A stretch of 64,000 bases of DNA from Myxococcus dinghuensis (lineage in GTDB: Bacteria; Myxococcota; Myxococcia; Myxococcales; Myxococcaceae). A program made the translations under genes and the position numbers. Where the stretch lies: the NCBI RefSeq assembly GCF_024198235.1, contig NZ_JAKCFB010000010.1:62001-126000 (forward strand), read 5' to 3'. The stretch's first letter is position 1; each line of letters begins with the position of its first letter. Of this stretch, positions 25,768-36,090 are shown piece after piece. The notes beneath the pieces are model-generated. The model saw only the letters and a program-made list of their open reading frames with translations. It did not search any database and was not told the DNA's origin.

Positions 25768-27288
25768 TCAGCTCTGCGTGACGCGCACCGTGGTCTTCAT
25801 CTCCCGGCCGGTCTGCGGATCCCGGGCGCGCATGGTGAGGATGCCCTCGACGTTGACGTCGAAGGTGATCTCCACCTGCACGCCGCCCGCGCGGGCCTGC
25901 TGGATGCCGGAGAAGGTGAACTCGCCGAGCATGTCGTTGCGCGCGACCACGTCGTGGTCGCCCTGGAAGATGCGCATGGCCAGCTCGGTCTGGTTGTCCA
26001 TGCTGGTCGTGGCCAACAGCTGCTTGGCGTTGGGGATGGGCGCGTTGCGCGGGAAGACGACGTGGAAGGCGCCGCCGGCCTTCTCCAGGCCGATGGCCAT
26101 GGGAATCACGTCCAGCAGCTGGATGCGCAGGTTGGTGTCGTCCTGGAGCGAGTGCGCGTAGAGCGCCGCGCCGATGGCGACCGCCTCGTCCGGGTGCACG
26201 CCCTTGCTGGGCGGCTTGCCGAAGAACTTGGTCAGCCGGTCCTGGACGATGGGCATGCGCGTCTGGCCGCCGACGAGCATCACCTCGTCGATGTCCTTGG
26301 TGGACAGCCCCGAGTCCACCAGCACGCGCGCCACCATTTGCAGGGTGCGGTCCACCAGGTGGTTGGTGAGCTGCTCCAGCATCTTGCGCGTGAACTTCAT
26401 CTCGATGTTCAGGGGCTGGCCCTGCGACGTCATCGTGATGAAGGGGATGTTGAAGGGGACCTCGTCGCGCGCGGACAGGTCGATCTTGGTGCGCTCGGCC
26501 AGGTCCTTGATGCGCTGCATGGCCACCGGGTCCGTGGCCAGGTCGATGCCCGTCTTGGCCGCGAAGTCCTTGAGGACGTGGTGGATGATGGCGTTGTCGA
26601 AGTCGATGCCGCCCAGGAACACGTCGCCGCCGGTGGACTTCACCTCGAAGACGCGGTCGCGGATCTCGATGATGGAGACGTCGAAGGTGCCGCCGCCCAG
26701 GTCGTAGATGACGACCTTCTCCTTGAGGCCCTTGCCCACGCCGTAGGCCAGCGCCGCCGCGGTGGGCTCGTTGATGATGCGCACCACGTCCAGGTCGATG
26801 AGCTTGCCCGCGTCCTTCACCGACTGGCGCTGCCGGTCGTTGAAGTAGGCCGGCACCGTCACCACGGCGCGCTTGATGGGCATCTTCAGGTAGTTGGACG
26901 CGACCTCGCGGATCTTCCCGAGGATCTTCGCGCTCACCTCCTGGAGCGTGAACTCCTTCTTGCCCACGTCGAGCGTGACGTCGTTCTTCTTGCCGGGGCG
27001 CATGTTGTACGCCACGACCTTCTTCATCGTCTCCACGACGTCCGTGCCGAAGCCCCGGCCCACCAGGCGCTTGGAGCCGTAGACGGTGTTGCGCGGGTTG
27101 AGCTGCCACTGGCGCTTGGCCTCGTAGCCGATGAGCTCGTTCCCCTTGTCGTCGATCGCGAAGATCGAGGGGATGGTGTACTCGCCCCCCTTGTAGGGGA
27201 TGAGCTTGACGTTCCCGCTGTCCTCGACGATCGCCGCGCACGAGTTGGTCGTGCCGAGGTCGATGCCGATGATGGGCTCCTTGTGCAT
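25768..27288 (-). CDS. Hsp70/DnaK-family protein lacking the C-terminal lid
   Basis: 506 residues. The Hsp70 ATPase half is complete (IGIDLGTTNS, VPAYFNDRQRQS, INEPTAAALAYG, VIYDLGGGTFDVS, VGGQTRMP) and the beta-sandwich substrate domain is present (DVIPMAIGLE to the end). The protein stops after about 506 residues, whereas DnaK has about 610-640, so the helical lid and C-terminal tail are absent. Without a lid it should bind clients only weakly or act as a dedicated chaperone. M. xanthus has a DnaK-like protein (SglK) needed for social motility, but I cannot show orthology. It faces away from prkA. Confidence 0.9.
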   Translation of the reverse strand: MHKEPIIGIDLGTTNSCAAIVEDSGNVKLIPYKGGEYTIPSIFAIDDKGNELIGYEAKRQWQLNPRNTVYGSKRLVGRGFGTDVVETMKKVVAYNMRPGKKNDVTLDVGKKEFTLQEVSAKILGKIREVASNYLKMPIKRAVVTVPAYFNDRQRQSVKDAGKLIDLDVVRIINEPTAAALAYGVGKGLKEKVVIYDLGGGTFDVSIIEIRDRVFEVKSTGGDVFLGGIDFDNAIIHHVLKDFAAKTGIDLATDPVAMQRIKDLAERTKIDLSARDEVPFNIPFITMTSQGQPLNIEMKFTRKMLEQLTNHLVDRTLQMVARVLVDSGLSTKDIDEVMLVGGQTRMPIVQDRLTKFFGKPPSKGVHPDEAVAIGAALYAHSLQDDTNLRIQLLDVIPMAIGLEKAGGAFHVVFPRNAPIPNAKQLLATTSMDNQTELAMRIFQGDHDVVARNDMLGEFTFSGIQQARAGGVQVEITFDVNVEGILTMRARDPQTGREMKTTVRVTQS

Positions 27289-27626
27289 CGTGTGTGGACT
27301 CCGGATGGGCGCCGAAGGGAAGGAGGCGACCGTATCTCACCCCGTCCCCTCGCGCGAGTATGCTGGCACCCAGTCCCCTCCCGCCACTTCATGGCCGCCC
27401 CCGCCAGAAGGGCCGCCGGGAGGGCGGAACCCCGCACCGTAGCGAGCGAAAAGTCCGCTCCGGGTACTTCCCGGGCGAGGGGGCGGCCGACGCCCGGGTC
27501 CTCGGGTCGGCCGGGACGCCTGGAAAGGACGCGGGCGGCGGGGAAAGATCGGCCCGAGACACTCGGGCCTGCGGCGGCCCCGCGGCATGGCTAGATCGAA
27601 CTGACCCGGAAGAAGAGGAGCGCACC
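27289..27626. other. 338-base divergent spacer between Hsp70-like and prkA genes
   Basis: No credible gene: the open frames here do not continue a protein-like pattern. It should hold promoters for both genes but no clear -35/-10 or -24/-12 pair is visible. The main feature is a tight hairpin at 27551-27569 in the prkA leader. Confidence 0.5.
27551..27569 (+). promoter_or_regulatory. tight hairpin in the prkA leader
   Basis: Perfect 8-bp stem GGCCCGAG / CTCGGGCC with a 3-base loop, 57 bases before the prkA start codon. It could block or time translation, or protect the mRNA end. No U-tract follows, so it is unlikely to be a terminator. Confidence 0.45.
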
Positions 27627-29873
27627 GTGGACGCGAAGGGCTACCTGCAGGAGGTGGGCGCACAGGTGAGCGCCGACTTCGTCAAGAACCGGTCGATCCT
27701 GTCCTTCGAGGAGTACCTGGCGCTCTTCTTCAACGACCCCCGCGCCCAGGCCCGGAACGCGGCCCAGTACCTGCGGGACGTGATGGACCACTTCGGGACG
27801 GAGACGGTGCCGCACCCCACGGGCACCATCCGCCGCTTCAAGGTCTTCGACGACGTGGGCGGGGAGCGCGAGGGGCGGGTGGCGGGGCAGGAGGAGGTCC
27901 AGAACAACATCTACCGCGTGCTCGGCAACTTCGTGCGCGCCGGCCGCATCAACAAGCTCATCCTGCTGCACGGGCCCAACGGCAGCGCGAAGTCGTCCCT
28001 GGTCAACGCCCTCAAGCGCGGAATGGAGGGCTACTCGCGCCTGCCACAGGGGGCCCTGTATCGCATCGCCTGGGTGTTCCCCTCGGAGAAGCTCATCAAG
28101 GGCTCCATCGGCTTCGGGGAGCGCGCCAGCGGCGAGGGCGAGCTGACGACGTTCGCGCACCTGGACGCGGAGTCCATCGACCTGCGCATGCCGTGCGAGC
28201 TGAGGGATCACCCGCTCTTCGCCATGCCGCCGGGGGAGCGGCGCAAGGTGCTCGAGGGGGCGCTGCGCAAGAAGGGGCTGGGCAACGGCGACGGCGAGAC
28301 GGGGGACTTCATCCTCTCCGAGTACGTCCGCGACGGTGAGCTGTGCTCCAAGTGCCGCCGCATCTACACGGCGCTGCTCAACTCGTACAACGGCGACTGG
28401 CTGAAGGTGCTGCGCCACGTGCAGGTGGAGCGCTTCTACGTGTCGCGCCGCTACCAGGTGGCCACGGTGACGGTGGAGCCGCAGATGAGCGTGGACGCCA
28501 TCGTCCAGCAGCTCACCGCGGACCGCACGCAGCTCAACGTGCCCGCCCCGCTGCACAGCACGGTGCTCTACGAGCCCCACGGTCCGTTGGTGCACGCCAA
28601 CCGCGGCCTCATCGAGTACGCGGACCTGCTGAAGCGGCCGCTGGAGGCGTTCAAGTACCTGCTCGGCTTCAGCGAGACGGGCGAGGTGCCGCTGGAGCCC
28701 TTCGTGCTCCAACTGGACGAGGTGCTCATCGCGTCGTCCAACGAGAAGCACCTGGGGGCCTTCAAGGAGCTGCCGGACTTCGCGTCGTTCAAGGGGCGCA
28801 TCGAGCTGGTGCGCGTGCCGTACCTGCGCCGCTACCGCACCGAGCAGCAGATCTACGACACCCAGGTGTCCGCCACGACGGTGGGCAAGCACGTGGCGCC
28901 GCACGCGACGACGGTGGCCGCCATGTGGGCGGTGCTCACGCGGCTGAAGAAGCCCATCCCGGACCGCTACGCCAACGACGTGAAGGACCTCATCGACCAC
29001 GTCTCGCCGGTGGAGAAGCTGCACCTGTACGAGGAGGGCGCGCCGCCGGACCGGCTCAGCCTGGCCAACACCAAGGAGCTGCGCAAGCTGCGCGAGGACC
29101 TCTTCACGGAGTCGGACGCGTACCCCAACTACGAGGGGCGCGTGGGCGCGAGCGCGCGCGAAATCAAGACGGCGCTGTTCAACGCCGCGCAGAACCCCGA
29201 CTACAAGTGCCTCAACGCGCTGGCCGTCCTGGAGGAGCTGGAGGCCATCTGCAAGGACAAGAGCGTCTACGAGTTCCTGCTCCAGGAGGTGCTCGACGGC
29301 TACCACGACCACGAGGCCTTCGTGCGCGTGGCCGAGGCGGAGTACCTGGACCGCGTGGACACGGAGGTGCGCGAGTCCATGGGCCTGGTGTCGGAGGGGC
29401 AGTACCGCGAGTTGGTGGAGCGCTACATCCAGGGCGTCAGCCACTGGGTGCGCGGGGAGAAGATGCGCAACCGCGTCACCGGGGAGATGGAGAAGCCGGA
29501 CGAGCAGCGCATGCAGGAGGTGGAGGCCATCGTCATGCCGCGCGGCGAGCAGGCGGCGGACTTCCGCCGGGGCCTCATCGCCTCCATCGGCGCGCACCGG
29601 CTGGACAACCCGGACGCGGCCATGGACTACCCGCGCATCTTCCCGGACATGTTCAAGCGCCTGCGCGACCACTACTTCGAGGAGCGCAAGCGGGTGCTGC
29701 GCAAGAACAAGGAGAACGTCCTCAAGTACCTCTCCGAGGACCGCAACCAGCTCACCTCGCGCGAGCAGGCCCAGGTGCAGAGCACGCTCAAGACGATGTC
29801 CGAGCGCTACGGCTACTGCGAGCACTGCGCGAAGGACGCCATCCTCTTCCTGATGAAGAAGCGCTACGGCTGA
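27627..29873 (+). CDS. prkA: PrkA-family serine protein kinase (AAA-type)
   Basis: 748 residues. GTG at 27627 with AGAGGAG 6 bases upstream is a confident start. An N-terminal AAA module has the P-loop GPNGSAKSS (116-124); the C-terminal PrkA kinase domain includes EGAPPDRLSLANTKELRKLRE and ends with a Cys pair, YGYCEHCAKDAILFLM. Bacillus PrkA acts in sporulation, and E. coli YeaG acts in stress and nitrogen starvation, usually next to a DUF444 gene and spoVR; neither is here. The protein is longer than YeaG (about 640). A role in starvation-driven development is likely but inferred. Confidence 0.93.
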   Translation: MDAKGYLQEVGAQVSADFVKNRSILSFEEYLALFFNDPRAQARNAAQYLRDVMDHFGTETVPHPTGTIRRFKVFDDVGGEREGRVAGQEEVQNNIYRVLGNFVRAGRINKLILLHGPNGSAKSSLVNALKRGMEGYSRLPQGALYRIAWVFPSEKLIKGSIGFGERASGEGELTTFAHLDAESIDLRMPCELRDHPLFAMPPGERRKVLEGALRKKGLGNGDGETGDFILSEYVRDGELCSKCRRIYTALLNSYNGDWLKVLRHVQVERFYVSRRYQVATVTVEPQMSVDAIVQQLTADRTQLNVPAPLHSTVLYEPHGPLVHANRGLIEYADLLKRPLEAFKYLLGFSETGEVPLEPFVLQLDEVLIASSNEKHLGAFKELPDFASFKGRIELVRVPYLRRYRTEQQIYDTQVSATTVGKHVAPHATTVAAMWAVLTRLKKPIPDRYANDVKDLIDHVSPVEKLHLYEEGAPPDRLSLANTKELRKLREDLFTESDAYPNYEGRVGASAREIKTALFNAAQNPDYKCLNALAVLEELEAICKDKSVYEFLLQEVLDGYHDHEAFVRVAEAEYLDRVDTEVRESMGLVSEGQYRELVERYIQGVSHWVRGEKMRNRVTGEMEKPDEQRMQEVEAIVMPRGEQAADFRRGLIASIGAHRLDNPDAAMDYPRIFPDMFKRLRDHYFEERKRVLRKNKENVLKYLSEDRNQLTSREQAQVQSTLKTMSERYGYCEHCAKDAILFLMKKRYG

Positions 29874-29891
29874 CCGCGCGGTGGTGGGCGT

Positions 29892-29922
29892 GCAGGCGTC
29901 CGGGGCCCTCTCGGACGCCTGC
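29892..29922 (+). terminator. strong intrinsic terminator after prkA
   Basis: Perfect 11-bp stem GCAGGCGTCCG / CGGACGCCTGC, 9-base loop, followed by TTTCATT. The best rho-independent terminator in the window; it ends the prkA transcript 18 bases after the stop codon. Confidence 0.85.
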
Positions 29923-30005
29923 TTTCATTCCCCATGCGGGCTCGGGAAGATGGGAGCAGAAAGCGAGTTCGCTGTCTCGTTGCCGTTCCCCTTTCCGGAG
30001 AGTCG

Positions 30006-30878
30006 ATGACCCGCATCCTCCTGGGCGTCCCCGCCGCCCTGCTGGCCCTCGCGTCGTGTGCTGGCGCGTCCTCGCCGCCCCCGAGCGCCGGAGTCACCGC
30101 GCCGCCCGCGGCGCCGCGCGAGGTCATCGTGCGCGAGTCCGCGCGTCCCACGCGCAAGGAGCTGGTGCGCCGCATCCTCCCGCACAACGTGCGGCTGCAG
30201 ATTTCGGAAGGGGACAAGGTGCGGCGCACGGCGTCCGGCGTGGTGGTGGGCGCCGAGCGCGACGGCGACGGCGTGGTGGCCTGGGTGGTCACCAACGCGC
30301 ACGCGGTGGTGATGGACGACCTGGCGTCGCCGGTGCTGCGCGTGCTGGTGGACCGCAAGGCGGACGCCGTGGCGCACGTGGGCGAGGTGGTGGCCACCGG
30401 GCAGGTGCCCGACCTGGACCTGGCGCTGGTGCGCGTGCCGGGGTTGGACCTGCCGGCGGCCGAGCTCGCGGACGAGGCGGAGCTGGAGCTGGGCGAGGAC
30501 GTGGTGGTCGCGGCGTCGCCGTTCGGCCGGGCGCTGTCGCTGTCCGGCGGCATGGTGTCGCAGGTGGAGTGGGATCCACAGACGCGGCGGCCCAGGATGG
30601 TGAAGACGGACGCGCCCATCGGCTATGGCGCGTCCGGCGGCGGCATCTTCAGCCTGGAGACGGGGCGCCTGCTCGCCATCGTCGAGGGCTACCGCACCGC
30701 GCAGGTGGACTTCGCCGTGCAGAAGGAGAGCTACAGCTTCGACGTGCCCATGCCGGGCGAGACGTTCGCCGCGCCGAGCACCAAGGTGCGCCAGTTCCTC
30801 CAGGCCAAGGGCTTCGCGCGGCTGCTGGAGCGCAGCCTCCCCGGCGAAGGGGGCGTGGCCCACGCCGCGGGGCGCTGA
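30006..30878 (+). CDS. trypsin-like (DegP/HtrA-type fold) serine protease lipoprotein
   Basis: 290 residues. Signal peptide MTRILLGVPAALLALASC ends in a lipobox Cys, so it is probably anchored to a membrane. The catalytic triad is readable: H in TNAHAVV, D in PDLDLALVRV and S in GYGASGGGIFS. No PDZ domain follows, unlike DegP. It may act as a small envelope protease. GGAGAG 4-5 bases before the ATG at 30006 supports the start. It sits between prkA and the deaminase gene on the same strand, with separate transcription likely because of the strong terminator upstream. Confidence 0.88.
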   Translation: MTRILLGVPAALLALASCAGASSPPPSAGVTAPPAAPREVIVRESARPTRKELVRRILPHNVRLQISEGDKVRRTASGVVVGAERDGDGVVAWVVTNAHAVVMDDLASPVLRVLVDRKADAVAHVGEVVATGQVPDLDLALVRVPGLDLPAAELADEAELELGEDVVVAASPFGRALSLSGGMVSQVEWDPQTRRPRMVKTDAPIGYGASGGGIFSLETGRLLAIVEGYRTAQVDFAVQKESYSFDVPMPGETFAAPSTKVRQFLQAKGFARLLERSLPGEGGVAHAAGR

Positions 30879-30943
30879 GCCGGCCTTCATTTTTGTCGAC
30901 TTGCGGGAGCCACGCGCTACACCTCCGCCAGGAGGTTCAGGCG

Positions 30944-31396
30944 ATGGCCGGACGTGTCTCTTGGGATCAGTACTTCATGGACATCGCGAAGCAGGTGGCC
31001 ACGCGCGCCACGTGTGATCGCAAGCACGTGGGCGCCGTCATCGTGCGGGGGCGGACCATCCTGTCCTCGGGCTACAACGGCTCCATCCGGGGCCTGCCCC
31101 ACTGCGACGACGTGGGACACATGATGGAGAACGGCCACTGCGTGGCCACCGTCCACGCGGAGGCCAACGCCATCATCCAGGCGGCCACCAACGGCGTCGG
31201 CATCGACGGGGCGACCATCTACACCACCGCCAGTCCGTGCTGGCCGTGCTTCAAGTTGATCGCCAACGCGGGCCTGGTGCGCATCGTCTTCGGCGAGTTC
31301 TACCGGGACCCGCGCATCTTCGAGGTCGCCTCCCAGCTCAAGCTGGAGCTGGTGGGCCTGGGCGACGCGGCCCGCCCCCCGGCGTCGTCGACCTGA
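30944..31396 (+). CDS. dCMP deaminase family protein
   Basis: 150-residue zinc deaminase. The catalytic motif is H71-A-E73 with C99 and C102 in SPCWPC, and extra Cys/His (C54, H59, C66) match the second zinc site found in true dCMP deaminases. These enzymes convert dCMP to dUMP for thymidylate synthesis; the ComEB protein of Bacillus belongs to the family. AGGAGG at 30930-30935, 8 bases before the ATG, is a strong ribosome site. It lies about 65 bases downstream of the protease gene. Confidence 0.92.
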   Translation: MAGRVSWDQYFMDIAKQVATRATCDRKHVGAVIVRGRTILSSGYNGSIRGLPHCDDVGHMMENGHCVATVHAEANAIIQAATNGVGIDGATIYTTASPCWPCFKLIANAGLVRIVFGEFYRDPRIFEVASQLKLELVGLGDAARPPASST

Positions 31397-31512
31397 CGCA
31401 CGCGGATCATCCACGCCTCGGAATCGTCACCTGAAGAACACTCGGGACCCCACTCAAGTGGGCGTACCGACTCGGGAATTTGCCACTTCCGGCAAGAATT
31501 ACCGACCCAGGG

Positions 31513-31541
31513 TTGACGATGTGGATGGTGCTCCCTAACTC
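31513..31541 (+). promoter_or_regulatory. weak promoter candidate for the kinase-activator pair
   Basis: TTGACG (31513-31518) is a fair -35; the best -10 near 17 bases downstream is TAACTC, which is poor. A TTGCC / GGCAA inverted repeat (31480-31495) lies just upstream and could be a regulator site. Confidence 0.3.
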
Positions 31542-31597
31542 TTGCCGGCGGTAGGGCGGCGGGTGGCGGAGGGAGACGAAAACCCGAGGAGTTTCCG

Positions 31598-32278
31598 TTG
31601 GTTAGCTCAACGGCTGTGTCCAGTGGCGTCGCGCGTGGCCATGATGCGTCCGATCTCGTCGTGGGGGCGGCCCGCTACGGGGCCGTGCAGGCGCTCATGG
31701 ACAGCCTGCTGCATGACGTCCGCAACCCGCTCAACGCCATGGCCATCCACCTGGAGGTCCTGTCGGAGAAGCTGAAGGCGGAGACGGGGCAGGTCCCGGC
31801 GTCGCAGGAGAAGAACCTGAAGGCCATGCGCGAGCAGATCCAGCGCGTGGACGGCATCCTCCGCCTGTTCTCCGACTTCATCGTGTTCCGGGGCGCGGCG
31901 GCGGGCGAGGTGGACCTGTCCGAGGCGACGACGCGCGCGCTGGGGGTGATGTCCCACGAAGGGCGCAAGCGCCGCATCCAGACGCAGGTGGCGGTGGAGG
32001 CGGGGGTGCAGGTCCGACTGGGGGATACCTCGGAGCTGGGCTTCTTCCTGGTCCAGGCGTTGCTGCGGGCCTTCCGTCGGGTGGAGTCCGGGGGCTCGGT
32101 GCGCGTGACGGTGCGCGCCGAAGGGGCGGTGGCGGTGCTGGAGGTGGAGGACTCCGGGGGCGAGGGCTCCATGGACCCACCGGACACCGTGGCGGCCCTG
32201 GGGCTGCGCGCGGCGCAGTTGGGCGTGGACCTCCACCTTCGCGCCGGTACCTGCCGGCTCATCTTCCCTCGCGCTTGA
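31598..32278 (+). CDS. histidine-kinase-like protein with degenerate ATPase domain
   Basis: 226 residues, TTG start with GAGGAG 6 bases upstream. The dimerisation helix has a normal H-box (LLHDVRNPLNAMAIHLEVL). The ATP-binding half is short and altered: the N-box region reads FLVQALLRAFRRV with no Asn, the G1 region is EDSGGEG, and the G2 region is only ALGLRAAQL. It has no sensor or membrane segment. It may hold phosphate as a relay or act as a regulator of the activator encoded 78 bases downstream rather than as a normal kinase (inference). I cannot say which gene supplies the signal. Confidence 0.8.
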   Translation: MVSSTAVSSGVARGHDASDLVVGAARYGAVQALMDSLLHDVRNPLNAMAIHLEVLSEKLKAETGQVPASQEKNLKAMREQIQRVDGILRLFSDFIVFRGAAAGEVDLSEATTRALGVMSHEGRKRRIQTQVAVEAGVQVRLGDTSELGFFLVQALLRAFRRVESGGSVRVTVRAEGAVAVLEVEDSGGEGSMDPPDTVAALGLRAAQLGVDLHLRAGTCRLIFPRA

Positions 32279-32356
32279 GGGCTGTACCGAGCGCCGGGCT
32301 TCTCCTTCACAGTCATCCCACTTTCGCGTCACGACGCAGTACCGGAGGTCTTCATC

Positions 32357-33802
<1,446 letters not shown>

Positions 33803-33925
33803 CCTGGTGGGTAGGAAATCCCCTCCGGATTCCGCGCTCTTGGAGCGGCTCGGAGGGGGCTTGCGAGCGGCCTTGACAGGAGGTCCCGGCAGGGGCCGAC
33901 CAGTCGCGAAACCCCGCGTCAATTC

Positions 33926-33955
33926 TTGACTTTTGACCTCTGGACAGGGGATTCT
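33926..33955 (+). promoter_or_regulatory. promoter candidate for the tandem ArsA gene
   Basis: TTGACT (33926-33931), 18-base spacer, GATTCT (33950-33955), overlapping a second TTGACC. It lies 137 bases before the ArsA gene in the otherwise gene-free stretch 33803-34091. The -35 is good, the -10 fair. Confidence 0.4.
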
Positions 33956-34091
33956 GCGGTCGCCTCCCACCCACATGGAGGGCCCGGCCGGACAGGTTCA
34001 CGCACCGGGCGACTCCGACGCCTCGCCACATCGGGAACGCAGGAGTGTGAATCTGGGTGCCTCCGGGGGGCATAAGGAAGGCCACAAGGCA

Positions 34092-36062
34092 ATGAGCGAC
34101 GCGCGAGTTCTCCACTTCTTCGGCGGCAAGGGCGGGGTCGGCAAGACCACGCTCGCGGCGGCGTACGCGTTGCGGTTGTCGGAGGATGCGCCCAAGGAAC
34201 GCGTGCTGCTCGTGTCGCTGGATCCGGTGCGCTCGCTGTCGGATCTGGTGAAGAAGAAGCTCACCGCGAAGCCCTCGAAGCTGGTGCCCGGGAAGGGCGA
34301 CGGCGGCGTGTGGGGCGCGGAGCTGGAGCCCGCGGCGCTGCTCAAGCCCTTCCTGGCGGACTACCTGCCCGCGCTCAAGAAGGCCGCGGCGAAGGGCACG
34401 CACTTCACGGACGAGGAGCTGGGGAGCCTGTACCAGCAGGCGGTGCCGGGGCTCGAGGAGCTCGTGGCGCTGTTCCACGTGGTGGAGCTGCTGGAGGGTG
34501 AGGCGTTCGACCGGATCGTCGTGGACTGCTCGCCCACGAGCCACACGCTGCGCCTGTTCGACCTCCCGGTGGGCCTGCGCAAGTTCCTGGGGCTGGTGAA
34601 GGCGGGCGGCGACAAGCCGGCGCCCACGACGGGCAAGGGCAAGAAGGCGGAGGCCGCGGCCGCGGAGCCGGGCTTCCTGGAGGCGCAGGGGCAGCGCGCG
34701 GAGAAGCTGCTGGCGCTGCTCAAGGACGCCGCCCGCACCTCGTTCCACCTGGTGGCGCTGGCGGAGCCGGTGCCCGAGGCGCAGACGCGCATGCTGTTCA
34801 CGCAGCTGCGGGAGCGCGCCATCCCGGTGACGGAGATCGTCGTCAACCAGGTCGAGGACCGGGGCGGCTGTCCGGCGTGCCAGGGCCGCCGGGGCCTGCA
34901 GGCGCCGCACGTGCGCAAGTTCCAGGCGCTGGACAAGGCGGTGCCGGTCCACCTGCTGGGTCGTCGCGAGGTCGCGCCGCGCGGGCTGGACGGGCTGGCC
35001 CTGTTCGCCAAGGCGTGGGCGGGTGGCAAGGAGACGAAGGCGCTGGAGTTCGCCGCCGCGGAGGGCCCTCCGGCCCTGGTGCGCGCGCCGTCCATGCCGC
35101 CCATCGCCGCGCCGCCGCTGCCGCCCACGCGGCTGATCTTCTTCGTGGGCCAGGGCGGCGTGGGCAAGAGCTCCTGCGCGGCCGCGGCCGCGGTGACGCT
35201 GACGGAGAAGGAGGGGCCGGTGCTCCTCATCTCCACGGATCCGGCGCACTCGCTGTCGGACGTGCTGCAGAGCCGGCTGACGGACACCGAGACGCAGGTG
35301 AAGGGCACCAAGGGCCTGTACGCGCGCGAGCTGGACATGGCGGGTTGGTTCAACGCCCTGCGCAAGCGGCTGAAGGAGAAGGCGGAGAAGGCCTTCGAGG
35401 GCGCGCCCAAGGCGGGCAACGACGTGCCGGCGGATCTGCTCTACCTGCGCAACCTGCTGGAGTGCGCGCCCCCGGGCATCGACGAGCTGGCGGCCATGAG
35501 CGTGCTCACCGACGCGCTGGTGCAGGAGCGGTTCAAGCGCATCGTGGTGGACTCTTCGCCCGTGGTGAACTCGGTCCGCGTGGTGGAGCTGGCGGAGACG
35601 GCGAAGACGTGGCTGGGCGCGCTGCACGGGGTGCTGCAGAAGCACCGCGCGAAGGGCCTGGGCGAGCTGGCGGACGACATCGCCGGGATGATCAAGCACG
35701 CGAAGCGCTTCGAGGAGGCGCTGGCGTCCCCCACGGAGGCGCGCTTCGTCGTCGTCACGCGTGGCGAGGAGCTGGCGGCCGCGCGCACCGAGCGCGTCGT
35801 GGAGTACCTGAAGGAGAAGAAGCTCCCGGTGGAGCGCGTGCTCGTCAACCGCGTGGGCCCCAAGTCCACGTGCGAGAAGTGCGAGAACCGCCGCAAGCTG
35901 GAGTTCAACGCGGCGAAGGCCATCGAGAAGAAGATCGGCCTGCCCGTCACCATGGCGCCCGCGCTGGGCCGTCACCCCGCGGGGCTGCGCGAGCTGAAGG
36001 CGTTCCGCACCGCGTGGTATGCGCTCTCCGCGCCCGCCGCGAAGATCAAGGCGACGGCGTAG
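34092..36062 (+). CDS. tandem ArsA/Get3-type ATPase
   Basis: 656 residues formed of two ArsA/Get3 ATPase halves. The first (1-330) has deviant Walker A GGKGGVGKTT (11-20) and a CxxC at 260/263; the second (345-656) has GQGGVGKSS and CxxC at 594/597. In the second, the signature lysine of the deviant loop (KGGxGK) is Gln, so the two sites are not equal. A linker of Pro/Ala joins them. Get3-type proteins with CxxC bind zinc and carry tail-anchored membrane proteins; ArsA drives arsenite export. No arsenic genes are near, so a membrane-protein targeting or other role is more likely. ATG at 34092 chosen for GGAAGG 10 bases upstream. Confidence 0.9.
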   Translation: MSDARVLHFFGGKGGVGKTTLAAAYALRLSEDAPKERVLLVSLDPVRSLSDLVKKKLTAKPSKLVPGKGDGGVWGAELEPAALLKPFLADYLPALKKAAAKGTHFTDEELGSLYQQAVPGLEELVALFHVVELLEGEAFDRIVVDCSPTSHTLRLFDLPVGLRKFLGLVKAGGDKPAPTTGKGKKAEAAAAEPGFLEAQGQRAEKLLALLKDAARTSFHLVALAEPVPEAQTRMLFTQLRERAIPVTEIVVNQVEDRGGCPACQGRRGLQAPHVRKFQALDKAVPVHLLGRREVAPRGLDGLALFAKAWAGGKETKALEFAAAEGPPALVRAPSMPPIAAPPLPPTRLIFFVGQGGVGKSSCAAAAAVTLTEKEGPVLLISTDPAHSLSDVLQSRLTDTETQVKGTKGLYARELDMAGWFNALRKRLKEKAEKAFEGAPKAGNDVPADLLYLRNLLECAPPGIDELAAMSVLTDALVQERFKRIVVDSSPVVNSVRVVELAETAKTWLGALHGVLQKHRAKGLGELADDIAGMIKHAKRFEEALASPTEARFVVVTRGEELAAARTERVVEYLKEKKLPVERVLVNRVGPKSTCEKCENRRKLEFNAAKAIEKKIGLPVTMAPALGRHPAGLRELKAFRTAWYALSAPAAKIKATA

Positions 36063-36065
36063 TCA

Positions 36066-36080
36066 CCCCTGTCGAAGGGG
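36066..36080. terminator. small hairpin between convergent genes
   Basis: CCCCT / AGGGG with a 5-base loop in the 28-base gap between the ArsA gene and the TPR gene. Short stem, so only a possible terminator. Confidence 0.35.
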
Positions 36081-36090
36081 CGCCGCGCGC

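Noticed and set aside
24254-27340. A 1000-codon open frame on the minus strand across the kinase-cyclase and Hsp70 genes
   Set aside because: Its translation is Arg/Ala/Gly/His-rich with no domain and it overlaps two clear genes. In DNA this rich in G/C, stop codons are rare in shadow frames.
34092-36062. Arsenite export ATPase ArsA
   Set aside because: The fold fits, but there is no arsB, arsC or arsR nearby and CxxC pairs resemble Get3; the symbol was left blank.
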